From Sva-07 sp964651825 (GTDB taxonomy: Bacteria; Actinomycetota; Acidimicrobiia; Acidimicrobiales; Ilumatobacteraceae): a stretch of 64,000 bases of DNA. A program made the translations under genes and the position numbers. Below, piece after piece: positions 39,092 through 46,318 of this stretch (positions are counted from its first letter, which is position 1; each line of letters opens with the position of its first letter). Location of the stretch: NCBI GenBank assembly GCA_964651825.1, contig CAZYWK010000010.1, positions 3,355-67,354 on the forward strand. The letters are read 5' to 3'. The notes under the pieces were generated by a model. It saw only the letters and a program-made list of their open reading frames with translations, was not told where the DNA came from and ran no database searches.

Positions 39092-40449
39092 CCGGGCACG
39101 GCACGAGCGAGCACGGCATGAGCGACCAGGCCTACTTCGACGAGCTGGTCACCGCCGCGACGACGCACCTCGTCGGCGACGAGGTGCTGCTCGCCAACAT
39201 CACCGGCGAGCGGACCGACTTCATCCGCCTCAACAACAACGAGGTGCGCCAGGCCGGAACGGTCGACCAGCGCCGGCTGACGGTCGACCTGATCGAGGGC
39301 CGCCGCCACGTCGCCGGTGGCATCACGCTCACCGGCGAACGCGTCGTCGACGATGCCCGGATCACCTCGCTGCTGTCCCAGCTGCGCGACCAGCGCCGCC
39401 TCGTCGACGACGATCCGTTTCTCCTCTACAACGACACACCGACGTCGACCGAGCGCATCGAGCGTGGCGCGATCCCCGAACCCGCCGCCGCGCTGGCCGA
39501 CATCCGCGCCGGTGGCGAGGGCCGCGACATGGTCGGCATCTACGCCTCCGGCGACACGTTCGCCGGCTTCGCCAACTCGCTGGGCCAGCGCAACTGGTTC
39601 CAGACCGCCACGTTCAACCTCGACTGGTGCTTCTACCTCGAAGCCGACAAGGCGGCCAAGAACCTCTACGCCGGCTTCGACTGGGACGACGAGCTGTTCG
39701 CCCGCAAGATCGACTGGTCGACCCGCCAGCTCGCAGCGCTCGACCGGGCGCCGATCGACCTGACCCCGGGCGAGTACCGCACCTACCTCGCGCCACGAGC
39801 GATGGAGGAGCTCGTGCAGCTGATGTCGTACTACGGGGCGTTCGGGCGGCGCGCCCACGAGACCCGCCAGACCCCCCTGCTGCGCATGATCGCCGACGAC
39901 GTGACACTGTCGCCGCAGGTCAACATCGCCGAGGACACCGCCGGCGGCGTCGCCCCGAACTTCCAGTCGGCCGGTTTCATCCGGCCCGACTCGGTGCCGC
40001 TCGTGGTCGAGGGCCGCTACGCCGACACGCTCGTGTCACCCCGTTCGGCCCAGGAGTACGGCGTGGCGACGAACGGCGCGGGCGACGGCGAGTACCCCGA
40101 GTCGCTGGCGATCACGCCCGGCGCCGTGTCGACGGCGAACGTGAGCGAGGCGCTCGGCACGGGACTGTTCGTGGGGAACCTGTGGTACACGAACTTCTCC
40201 GACCGTGCCGCCTGCCGCACGACGGGGATGACCCGCTTCGCCACGTTCTGGATCGACGACGGCGAGATCACCGCCCCGGTCAACGTCCTGCGCTTCGACG
40301 ACACGGCGTTCCACCTCCTCGGCGACAAGCTGGAGGGTCTCACCGACGAAGCCGAGGTCCTCCTCGACGCCTCGACCTACGAGCAGCGCTCCACCGACAG
40401 CACCCGCCTCCCCGGCGCCCTCGTCTCCGCCATGCGCTTCGTGCTCTGA
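39088..40449 (+). CDS. pmbA: TldE/PmbA-family protease subunit
   Basis: 453 residues. This is the partner of TldD with the same fold but without the HExxxH motif; the equivalent helix reads AMEELVQLMSYYGAFG. The N-terminus has FIRLNNNEVRQAGTVDQRRLTVDLIEG and the C-terminus GLFVGNLWYTNFSDRAACRTTGMTRF, both typical of the family. GTG 39088 was chosen because a strong GGAGGCGAGG ribosome site precedes it and it overlaps the tldD stop. The alternative is ATG 39118, ten codons further in. Confidence 0.92.
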   Translation: MTGHGTSEHGMSDQAYFDELVTAATTHLVGDEVLLANITGERTDFIRLNNNEVRQAGTVDQRRLTVDLIEGRRHVAGGITLTGERVVDDARITSLLSQLRDQRRLVDDDPFLLYNDTPTSTERIERGAIPEPAAALADIRAGGEGRDMVGIYASGDTFAGFANSLGQRNWFQTATFNLDWCFYLEADKAAKNLYAGFDWDDELFARKIDWSTRQLAALDRAPIDLTPGEYRTYLAPRAMEELVQLMSYYGAFGRRAHETRQTPLLRMIADDVTLSPQVNIAEDTAGGVAPNFQSAGFIRPDSVPLVVEGRYADTLVSPRSAQEYGVATNGAGDGEYPESLAITPGAVSTANVSEALGTGLFVGNLWYTNFSDRAACRTTGMTRFATFWIDDGEITAPVNVLRFDDTAFHLLGDKLEGLTDEAEVLLDASTYEQRSTDSTRLPGALVSAMRFVL

Positions 40450-40463
40450 TGATTGCGATCGGC

Positions 40464-40505
40464 CAACCTGCAACGCTGGGGTCAGGCACCGATCGTTGCA
40501 GGTTG
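40464..40505. repeat. GGGGTCAGGCACC core element, copy 6
   Basis: CAACCTGCAACG (40464-40475) and CGTTGCAGGTTG (40494-40505) form a perfect 12-bp stem; the core GGGGTCAGGCACC (40478-40490) lies in the loop. The best-preserved copy of the family, downstream of pmbA, where it may also act as a transcript end. Confidence 0.75.
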
Positions 40506-40520
40506 CCGCGCATCGCTTTT

Positions 40521-40538
40521 TACTTGCGTTCGCAAGTA
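40521..40538. promoter_or_regulatory. Perfect 18-bp palindrome over the pirin promoter (operator candidate)
   Basis: TACTTGCG-TT-CGCAAGTA is a perfect inverted repeat in AT-rich DNA. It overlaps the proposed -35 (TTGCGT 40524-40529), which lies 17 nt from TAGAGT (40547-40552). A bound HxlR-, MarR- or TetR-type dimer would repress the gene. The palindrome resembles HxlR-type sites in size and its TACTTGCG arms. Confidence 0.55.
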
Positions 40539-40546
40539 TTTCTTGA

Positions 40547-40552
40547 TAGAGT
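40547..40552 (+). promoter_or_regulatory. Putative -10 box (TAGAGT) of the pirin gene
   Basis: TAGAGT ends 6 nt before ATG 40559 and is 17 nt from a TTGCGT -35. Both elements together make this the best promoter candidate in the window. Confidence 0.5.
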
Positions 40553-40558
40553 CGTTCC

Positions 40559-41599
40559 ATGGCTTCGCCCGTGATCCAGACCGTGCCGCTGGGGTTCCAG
40601 TGGCCGACGGTCGACCCGTTCCTGTTCTGCGTCCACCACCTCGACCACTACCCCGCCGGCAACGCCGACCTCGGCCCGGTCGCGCCGCTCGACGACCGGC
40701 CGATCGGCAACGACTTCGCCGGCATCGACGGCTGGCGCATGTACCACGGCAGCACCGTGCCCGGCTTCCCGGTCCACCCCCACCGCGGCTTCGAGACGAT
40801 CACGTTCGTCCGCCAGGGCCTCATCGATCACGCCGACTCGATGGGCGCGGCGGCCCGCTACGGCCGCGGCGACGTCCAGTGGATGACCGCCGGCCGCGGC
40901 ATCCAGCACGCCGAGATGTTCCCGCTCCTCGACCGCGACGGCCCGAACACGGCCGAGCTGTTCCAGATCTGGATCAACCTGCCGGCCTCCGACAAGATGG
41001 TCGAGCCCCACTTCACGATGCTGTGGGACCACGACATCCCCCGTCACGTCGTCACCGACGACGAGGGCCGTACGGCCGAGATCACCGTGATCGCGGGGAC
41101 GCTGGCCGGCCACGAGCCGCCGCCACCGCCGCCGAGCTCGTGGGCCGCCCGGCCCGAGGCCGACGTGGCCCTGTGGCACGTCGTGCTCGACGCCGGTGCG
41201 TCGTGGACGGCGCCGGCCGCCGCGTCCGACGATGCCGTGCGCGTGCTGTACGTGTTCGAGGGCGAGGGTGTCTCGGTCCGCAACGCCGACGGTGAGGGCG
41301 AAACGGTCGGCGGATCGACGGGCGTGGTGGTCGACTCCCAGCAGGCGGTCACGCTGACCGCCTCGACGCACACCGAGGTCCTCGTGATGCAGGGCCGCCC
41401 GATCGGCGAACCGGTCGCGCAGCAGGGTCCGTTCGTGATGAACACCCACGACGAGATCCTCCAGGCCTTCTCCGACTACCGCCGGACCCAGTTCGGTGGC
41501 TGGCCGTGGGAAACCGACGACCCGACACACGGCGCCACCACGGACCGGTTCGCCCGCCACGCCGACGGCCGCGTCGAACACGCCGCCGCTACGGTGTGA
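40559..41599 (+). CDS. Pirin-family bicupin protein
   Basis: 346 residues with two cupin domains. The N-terminal cupin has the metal ligands in FPVHPHRGFETITFV (His72, His74 by local count) and the second ligand set in RGIQHAEMF (His and Glu). FQIWINLP follows. The C-terminal cupin is degenerate. Pirins bind Fe or Ni; some have quercetinase activity, others are redox sensors or transcription cofactors. The gene stands alone under a promoter with a perfect palindrome at 40521-40538, suggesting substrate- or stress-induced expression. Confidence 0.92.
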   Translation: MASPVIQTVPLGFQWPTVDPFLFCVHHLDHYPAGNADLGPVAPLDDRPIGNDFAGIDGWRMYHGSTVPGFPVHPHRGFETITFVRQGLIDHADSMGAAARYGRGDVQWMTAGRGIQHAEMFPLLDRDGPNTAELFQIWINLPASDKMVEPHFTMLWDHDIPRHVVTDDEGRTAEITVIAGTLAGHEPPPPPPSSWAARPEADVALWHVVLDAGASWTAPAAASDDAVRVLYVFEGEGVSVRNADGEGETVGGSTGVVVDSQQAVTLTASTHTEVLVMQGRPIGEPVAQQGPFVMNTHDEILQAFSDYRRTQFGGWPWETDDPTHGATTDRFARHADGRVEHAAATV

Positions 41600-41643
41600 G
41601 GGCTCACGAATCCCCAACCGCCCACAACCGCTCAGGATGTCTC

Positions 41644-41871
41644 ATGAAGAAGCTCGTTGTTCTGCTCACCCTCCTCGGAACCATCGCCGTCGTGCTCGCC
41701 GCACTGAAGAACGACCGGCTCAAGGAAACCGCCACGAACGCCGCCAAGTCCGCCAAGGACAAGGTCCGCCCGGCGAGCGACGCCGCCGCGGACACGCTCG
41801 ACGATGCCGCCGACACGGCCGGCGACGCGTTCGACGAGATCACCAAGAACCTCGCCGACGCCACCAGCTGA
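41644..41871 (+). CDS. Small membrane-anchored helical protein (YtxH-like)
   Basis: 75 residues. An N-terminal hydrophobic helix (KLVVLLTLLGTIAVVLAAL) is followed by an amphipathic Ala/Asp/Lys-rich region (TNAAKSAKDKVRPASDAAAD), similar to YtxH/LEA-like stress proteins. No catalytic residues are seen. ATG 41644 was chosen over longer in-frame starts that overlap the pirin gene. Exact family is uncertain because low-complexity helices resemble each other. Confidence 0.72.
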   Translation: MKKLVVLLTLLGTIAVVLAALKNDRLKETATNAAKSAKDKVRPASDAAADTLDDAADTAGDAFDEITKNLADATS

Positions 41872-41955
41872 CCGGCCCCGCACCGGCCGCCCACCCGGCG
41901 CTGTCACACCCCGCGGTCATCCTGTTCTGCAGGATCACTCGAAAGGGGTAACGAC

Positions 41956-42369
41956 ATGTTGGTACTGGTGGCAACCCACGACACGCAGGGCTCGGTGCGT
42001 GACGACTACTCGTGGACCGTCGACGGCGAGCTGGTGACGCCCGTCGTCGTCGAGTGCAGCACGCCCGACTGCGGCTGCGACCGGGGGTTCCCCGGCCTCG
42101 CCAGCCATCGCGCCACCACCACTGCGATGGTGGTCGACCTGCCGCACCTCAGCGAACACGACCTGCGCGAGGCGCTCTCCGACCACCTCGAACGGGGCGG
42201 CTGGTTCGACCTGCTGGCGGGCGAGGACGATCCCGAGGCCGCCATCGACGACCTGATCGACGAACACGTCGAGGCGATCGTCACGATCTGCGAACAACTC
42301 CCGCCCGGCACGGTCATCGAGCGGATGGGTACCTACGTCCGCACTCGCATCGTCCCGTTCGCGGCGTGA
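41956..42369 (+). CDS. Conserved hypothetical protein (DUF7715-like) with three-Cys cluster
   Basis: 137 residues, ATG behind a GAAAGGGG ribosome site. It opens MLVLVATHDTQGSVRDDYSW and has ECSTPDCGCDRGFPGLASHRATTTAMV, with three Cys that could bind zinc. The C-terminal half is acidic and helical. Actinobacterial proteins of this length and Cys pattern exist as uncharacterised families. No function can be proposed. It is followed directly by the remnant of an antitoxin-like C-terminus. Confidence 0.8.
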   Translation: MLVLVATHDTQGSVRDDYSWTVDGELVTPVVVECSTPDCGCDRGFPGLASHRATTTAMVVDLPHLSEHDLREALSDHLERGGWFDLLAGEDDPEAAIDDLIDEHVEAIVTICEQLPPGTVIERMGTYVRTRIVPFAA

Positions 42370-42438
42370 CAGGACCGGCTCGACGCTCGATCTGCCGAGG
42401 AGATCGTCGGCTACGACGATTACGGCCTTCCGACCTGA
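42370..42438 (+). pseudogene. Vestigial VapB (PSK-type) antitoxin C-terminus
   Basis: Right after the preceding stop (TGA 42367-42369) an open frame encodes QDRLDARSAEEIVGYDDYGLPT and ends at TGA 42436-42438. The pattern R-S-x-E-E-I-x-G-Y-D-x-x-G-L-P is the closing segment of VapB/PSK_trans_fac antitoxins. No start codon or DNA-binding part is left, and no VapC toxin lies downstream. It looks like the scar of a lost toxin-antitoxin pair. The match is from memory of the family and is short. Confidence 0.5.
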
Positions 42439-42469
42439 GCCGGCGTCCATCCGAGCCGTGCGGGCCAGG

Positions 42470-44143
42470 TCAGGGCATCACCTCGGCCGCTGCGGGAGCC
42501 GGCGCACCGAGCGTCTCGGTCAGCCACTCGATGCGCTCGCGCATGAGGTCGAGGCCCGGCTGGGGCGGGCACGACTCCACGGTCGAGCGCGGGCGGTCGA
42601 ACACCACGTGGTGCGGATCGCCGGGGTCGTAGATGGGCCACGCGGCGCGGCCCGGCGAGTCGGGAACGCCCGTCGCGGCGAACGCGAACCAGCGGTCGCC
42701 CATCTCGCGGGCGAGGAGGTGGAAGTCGTCGGCCACCGGCAGCAGCGGGATCCGCGCGTCGAACACGTAGAAGACCTCCGCGGCGTGGAACGCGCCCGCG
42801 GTCTGCTTCTTCGACGGCGGCACCGCACGGAAGTGGTAGCGGTACACGGGATGCCCGCCGGCGGCGTGCTGGCGCGACGCGTGGTCGACGTGGACGCCGA
42901 ACATGTGGTCACCGAGCTCGGCATCGACCGCCGCGGGGGTCAGCCCGGCCAGGCCGGGATAGGCCGCCATCAGCCGATCGACGTGCTGGGGCGACGGGTA
43001 CGACCGCTCGAACGTCGCTCGGGCATCGGCCACCGTGACCTCGGCATCGGTCTGCGGGCGCTCGAACTCGCCACCGGCAGGGTGCACCAGCCCGACGAAC
43101 AGCGACGCCTCATCCGCGTTGTAACCGATCATCAACGGCACCGACGCCTGGTGCTGGTTGGTGAACGCCGACATCGGGGTCTCCGGCAGGATCACGCCGT
43201 CGACCACCGGGTAGAAGTAGCGGCCCCACTCCGGGTGGGCCCGGTAGAGCTCGTACAGCTCGTCGGCCTCCATCGCCCGCAGGCGCCCGACCTGCCCCGC
43301 GGTGGGCCCGACCGCGAGGTCGGCGAACTCGACCGCCGCGTCCTCGGCGGGGATCCAGTCGAGGATCGGCCGCCGCAGTTGCACCCACCGGGCCGAGTCG
43401 CTGGGGCTCTGGGCGATCGCCCGGTGGAACAGCCCGCGGGCGCGCGGCGACGTCATCAGGTTCAGCACCGCCTCGCCGCCGGCCGACTCGCCGAAGATCG
43501 TCACTTGCTCAGGGTCACCGCCGAAGGCCGCGATGTTGTCGCGCACCCACTGCAGCGCGGCGATCTGGTCGAGCAGGCCGTAGTTGCCCGACACCCCATC
43601 GGGTGATTCGGCGGCCAGATCGGGGTGGGCGTAGAAACCCATCAGCCCGAGCCGGTAGTTGATCGTCACCAGCACGCAGCCGCGGTCGGGGAACGCGGGC
43701 GTGTTGTACATCGGCTGGCCGCCGTCGCCGTCGGTGTGGTCGCCACCGTGGATCCACACCATCACCGGCAGGTCGGATGCGCCGGCCGGAGCGTGCACGT
43801 TGAGCGTGAGGCAGTCCTCGTTCGGCTTCTTGTCCGCCAGCTTCAGGCCGAGACCGAGGGCCTTGGCCCGCGCCCGCCCGATGCCGAGACCCTCGACGAG
43901 CCGGTCGAAGAACTCGTCCATCCCGCCTGCGCGCTGGTATCCGGGCGGGCCGACCTTCGTGCACTTCCGGGTTCCTCGCCACGGCTCGGGCGGCTCCGGT
44001 GCCCGCCAGCGCAACGCACCGACGGGCGGCGCGGCGTAGGGGACCCCGAGGTGATGAACGAGCCGGCCCTTCGAGCCGACCTTCCCCCTGACCTTGCCGG
44101 CGGTCGTCTCGACCACTGCCTTCGTGCGTCCGATGCTGGGCAT
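42470..44143 (-). CDS. Type-B carboxylesterase/lipase family protein
   Basis: 557 residues in the α/β-hydrolase fold of the cholinesterase-like family. N-terminal GVPYAAPPVGALRWRAPEPP, EDCLTLNVHAP and the oxyanion GG in VMVWIHGGDHTDGDGG are typical. The nucleophile Ser is in IFGESAGGEAVLNLMTSP near residue 215. The catalytic acid and His are in the C-terminal part (for example the His of VDVDHASRQHAAGGH). No signal peptide, so it is cytoplasmic. Substrates of this family are short-chain esters, carbamates or xenobiotics. It is followed downstream by the antitoxin remnant on the opposite strand and lies next to the P450 gene. Confidence 0.91.
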   Translation of the reverse strand: MPSIGRTKAVVETTAGKVRGKVGSKGRLVHHLGVPYAAPPVGALRWRAPEPPEPWRGTRKCTKVGPPGYQRAGGMDEFFDRLVEGLGIGRARAKALGLGLKLADKKPNEDCLTLNVHAPAGASDLPVMVWIHGGDHTDGDGGQPMYNTPAFPDRGCVLVTINYRLGLMGFYAHPDLAAESPDGVSGNYGLLDQIAALQWVRDNIAAFGGDPEQVTIFGESAGGEAVLNLMTSPRARGLFHRAIAQSPSDSARWVQLRRPILDWIPAEDAAVEFADLAVGPTAGQVGRLRAMEADELYELYRAHPEWGRYFYPVVDGVILPETPMSAFTNQHQASVPLMIGYNADEASLFVGLVHPAGGEFERPQTDAEVTVADARATFERSYPSPQHVDRLMAAYPGLAGLTPAAVDAELGDHMFGVHVDHASRQHAAGGHPVYRYHFRAVPPSKKQTAGAFHAAEVFYVFDARIPLLPVADDFHLLAREMGDRWFAFAATGVPDSPGRAAWPIYDPGDPHHVVFDRPRSTVESCPPQPGLDLMRERIEWLTETLGAPAPAAAEVMP

Positions 44144-44176
44144 GCCCCATGCTCGCGCACCGCGGCGCTGCTCGTG

Positions 44177-45412
44177 TCAGTCCACCTCGACGTGGAGGTG
44201 TTCGAGGCCGCGCAGGTTGATTCGGCCGTTCCACACCGGTTCACCGACCACGCTGGCGTTCGGGAACCGCCGCACGAACGATCCGACGGCGACCTGCGCC
44301 TCGAGCCGCGCCAGCGACGATCCCAGGCAGTAGTGCGCCCCGCTGCCGAACGACAGGTGCTGCGCGGTGCCGGCGCGACGGATGTCGAGGTCGTCGGCGG
44401 TCGGCCCCCACTTGTCGGGGTCGCGGTTGGCGGAGGCCAGCCCGGCGAGCACGAACATGCCCTTGGGAATGGTCTTGGCGCCGATCTCGGTGTCGTGGAG
44501 GGTGATGCGGCGCGACATCTGGACCGGGCTGACGTAGCGGAGCAACTCGTCGACGGCGTTCACGTCGAGTGACGGATCGTCGCGGAGCAGGGCGAGCTGG
44601 TCGGGGTGCCGCAGCATCTCGTAGATGCCGGTGCCGATCAGGTTGACCGTCGTCTCGTGGCCGGCGACGAACAGCAGGTTCACCTGGTCGCGCAGCTCGC
44701 GCGACGACAACCGGTCGCCGTCCTCCTCGGCCGCGATGAGGGCCGTGAGCAGGTCGTCGGCCGGGTGCTCCCGCTTCCACGCGACCACCTTGTCGACGTG
44801 GGCGTTCATGTTGCGATCACCGTCGATGGCGGCCCTGATCTCCTCGGGCGTGATGATCGGATCGAGCGTCTTGACCACCGCGCTCGACCACTCGGCGATC
44901 TGTTCGGTATCGGCTTCAGGCATCCCGAGCATCTCGGAGATCACGTCGAACGGCACCGGGAAGGCGAGCTCGGCGACGACGTCACCGCCGCCGCGCTCCT
45001 CGATCGAATCGAGGATGCCGTCGACGATCTCCTGCACCCGCGGCCGCAACGCCTCGATCGACGACGGGGTGAAGGCCTTGCTGACGAGCCGGCGCAGGCG
45101 GGTGTGGTCGGGCGGATCGGCGCTGAGCATGCTCGTCGACTGCTGGAGCTCACCTCCCGCCGCCTCGACCATGAGCGCCTCGCGCTTCTCGTCGAGGATC
45201 TCGACGCTGGCGTCGCTGACGCTCATCGCCGGATCGCGCAACAGCCGCGACACGTCGTCGTAGCGGAACAGGATCCACTGGTTGAGCAGCGTGAGATGGA
45301 CCGGATCGTGCGCGCGCATCTCGGTGAAGTGCGGCCACGGATCCTCGACGTATCCCGGCTGGAGCGGGTTGAAGAACACCGCCGGTTGTTCGGTCGCCAC
45401 GCTGTCGCTCAT
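44177..45412 (-). CDS. Cytochrome P450
   Basis: A 411-residue soluble bacterial P450. The I-helix has LLFVAGHETTVNLI near residue 250, the K-helix ExxR is in ELLRYVSP, and the heme loop reads LSFGSGAHYCLGSSLARLEA with the Cys ligand near residue 361. Substrate unknown; neighbouring esterase and MOSC genes do not help. ATG 45412 lies 6 nt behind TACGAT, so a leaderless transcript is likely. Redox partners (ferredoxin, reductase) are not in the window. Confidence 0.93.
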   Translation of the reverse strand: MSDSVATEQPAVFFNPLQPGYVEDPWPHFTEMRAHDPVHLTLLNQWILFRYDDVSRLLRDPAMSVSDASVEILDEKREALMVEAAGGELQQSTSMLSADPPDHTRLRRLVSKAFTPSSIEALRPRVQEIVDGILDSIEERGGGDVVAELAFPVPFDVISEMLGMPEADTEQIAEWSSAVVKTLDPIITPEEIRAAIDGDRNMNAHVDKVVAWKREHPADDLLTALIAAEEDGDRLSSRELRDQVNLLFVAGHETTVNLIGTGIYEMLRHPDQLALLRDDPSLDVNAVDELLRYVSPVQMSRRITLHDTEIGAKTIPKGMFVLAGLASANRDPDKWGPTADDLDIRRAGTAQHLSFGSGAHYCLGSSLARLEAQVAVGSFVRRFPNASVVGEPVWNGRINLRGLEHLHVEVD

Positions 45413-45418
45413 CGAGCG

Positions 45419-45424
45419 ATCGTA
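45419..45424 (-). promoter_or_regulatory. Putative -10 box (TACGAT) of the P450 gene
   Basis: TACGAT on the minus strand ends 6 nt before ATG 45412. Confidence 0.42.
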
Positions 45425-45453
45425 CGCCCGGCGATGATCCGCCGGGAAGAGGC

Positions 45454-46296
45454 TCAGACGAACGTCACGTCGTCGCCGACGTGCACCGCGCCAGGTGTGC
45501 GGATGGTGGCGTACATCCCGACGTTCTGGTCGAGGTCGCGCACGATGTGGCGCAGGATCGACCGGTCGGCCGGGATCGATTCGTCGATCTCGCGGGTCAC
45601 CATCACGCACCGCGGGCACGGGTCGAGGAACTCGATCTCCGCCGAGCCGATGGTGGCGATGCGACCCTTCCAATCGAACTCCGGATGCCCGGTGGCGCCG
45701 TCGCCGGTGTCGACCACGATCGAGGGCCGGAACCGGTGGATGTCGACGACGGAGTCCGGCAGCGCCTCGGTCAGGGCGTCGAGCGCAGCGGTGGTCATGA
45801 CGAGCAGCGGCCACGCGTCGTAGTAGGTGCCGGGCGGCGACTCGAACTCGGCGATGACCGGCGGGAAGACGGCGAAGTCGGGCAGCGGCTCGTCGCCCTC
45901 CCGGCCCATGATCGCCCGGAACTCGGCCAGCGGGTCGTCGCCCTCCGGCGCGCCGCGCCGGTAGTGATCGAGGTCGTCGGCCGGGCGCAGCCGCTCCAAC
46001 CGCACCGGGTGGTCGAGCGCCGCGCTCACCCGCTCGTCGACGTCGGCATCGAGCGTCGACACCTCGGCGCCGTCGGGCAACCTGATCGCTACCTGGCCGC
46101 CGTCGAGGTCACGCGCCGCGAACTGCATCAGCGGGCCGATCTTCTTCGCTCCGCGGATCCCGCCGCGCTCGAGGTCGCGGGTGGCCCACGTGCGGTCGCC
46201 GACGATGCCCAGCTCGTCGAGCTCGACCTCGTCGACGGTGAACCCGAGCATCGACTTCACCGGATACCGCCAGAGCTGCGTGACCGTCATCCCCAT
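45454..46296 (-). CDS. MOSC-domain protein
   Basis: 280 residues. The N-terminal MOSC_N β-barrel begins VTQLWRYPVKSMLGFTVDEVEL. The MOSC domain holds HRFRPSIVVD and the conserved Cys in FLDPCPRCVMVTREID near residue 218, which would coordinate the molybdenum of Moco. The family includes mARC-type reductases and sulfur carriers. The start could be ATG 46296 or ATG 46290. A TATGGT box is 6 nt upstream of the first. It is on the same strand as, and downstream of, the SGNH hydrolase gene. Confidence 0.91.
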   Translation of the reverse strand: MGMTVTQLWRYPVKSMLGFTVDEVELDELGIVGDRTWATRDLERGGIRGAKKIGPLMQFAARDLDGGQVAIRLPDGAEVSTLDADVDERVSAALDHPVRLERLRPADDLDHYRRGAPEGDDPLAEFRAIMGREGDEPLPDFAVFPPVIAEFESPPGTYYDAWPLLVMTTAALDALTEALPDSVVDIHRFRPSIVVDTGDGATGHPEFDWKGRIATIGSAEIEFLDPCPRCVMVTREIDESIPADRSILRHIVRDLDQNVGMYATIRTPGAVHVGDDVTFV

Positions 46297-46302
46297 GCGA
46301 CG

Positions 46303-46308
46303 ACCATA
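46303..46308 (-). promoter_or_regulatory. Putative -10 box (TATGGT) of the MOSC gene
   Basis: TATGGT ends 6 nt before ATG 46296, close to the 3' end of the upstream SGNH hydrolase gene. Confidence 0.42.
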
Positions 46309-46318
46309 CGTCGGCAGG

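Noticed and set aside
37640..40449. TldD/TldE pair as part of a RiPP (microcin-like) cluster
   Set aside because: No precursor peptide, cyclase or exporter was found nearby; the pair is a widespread housekeeping protease.
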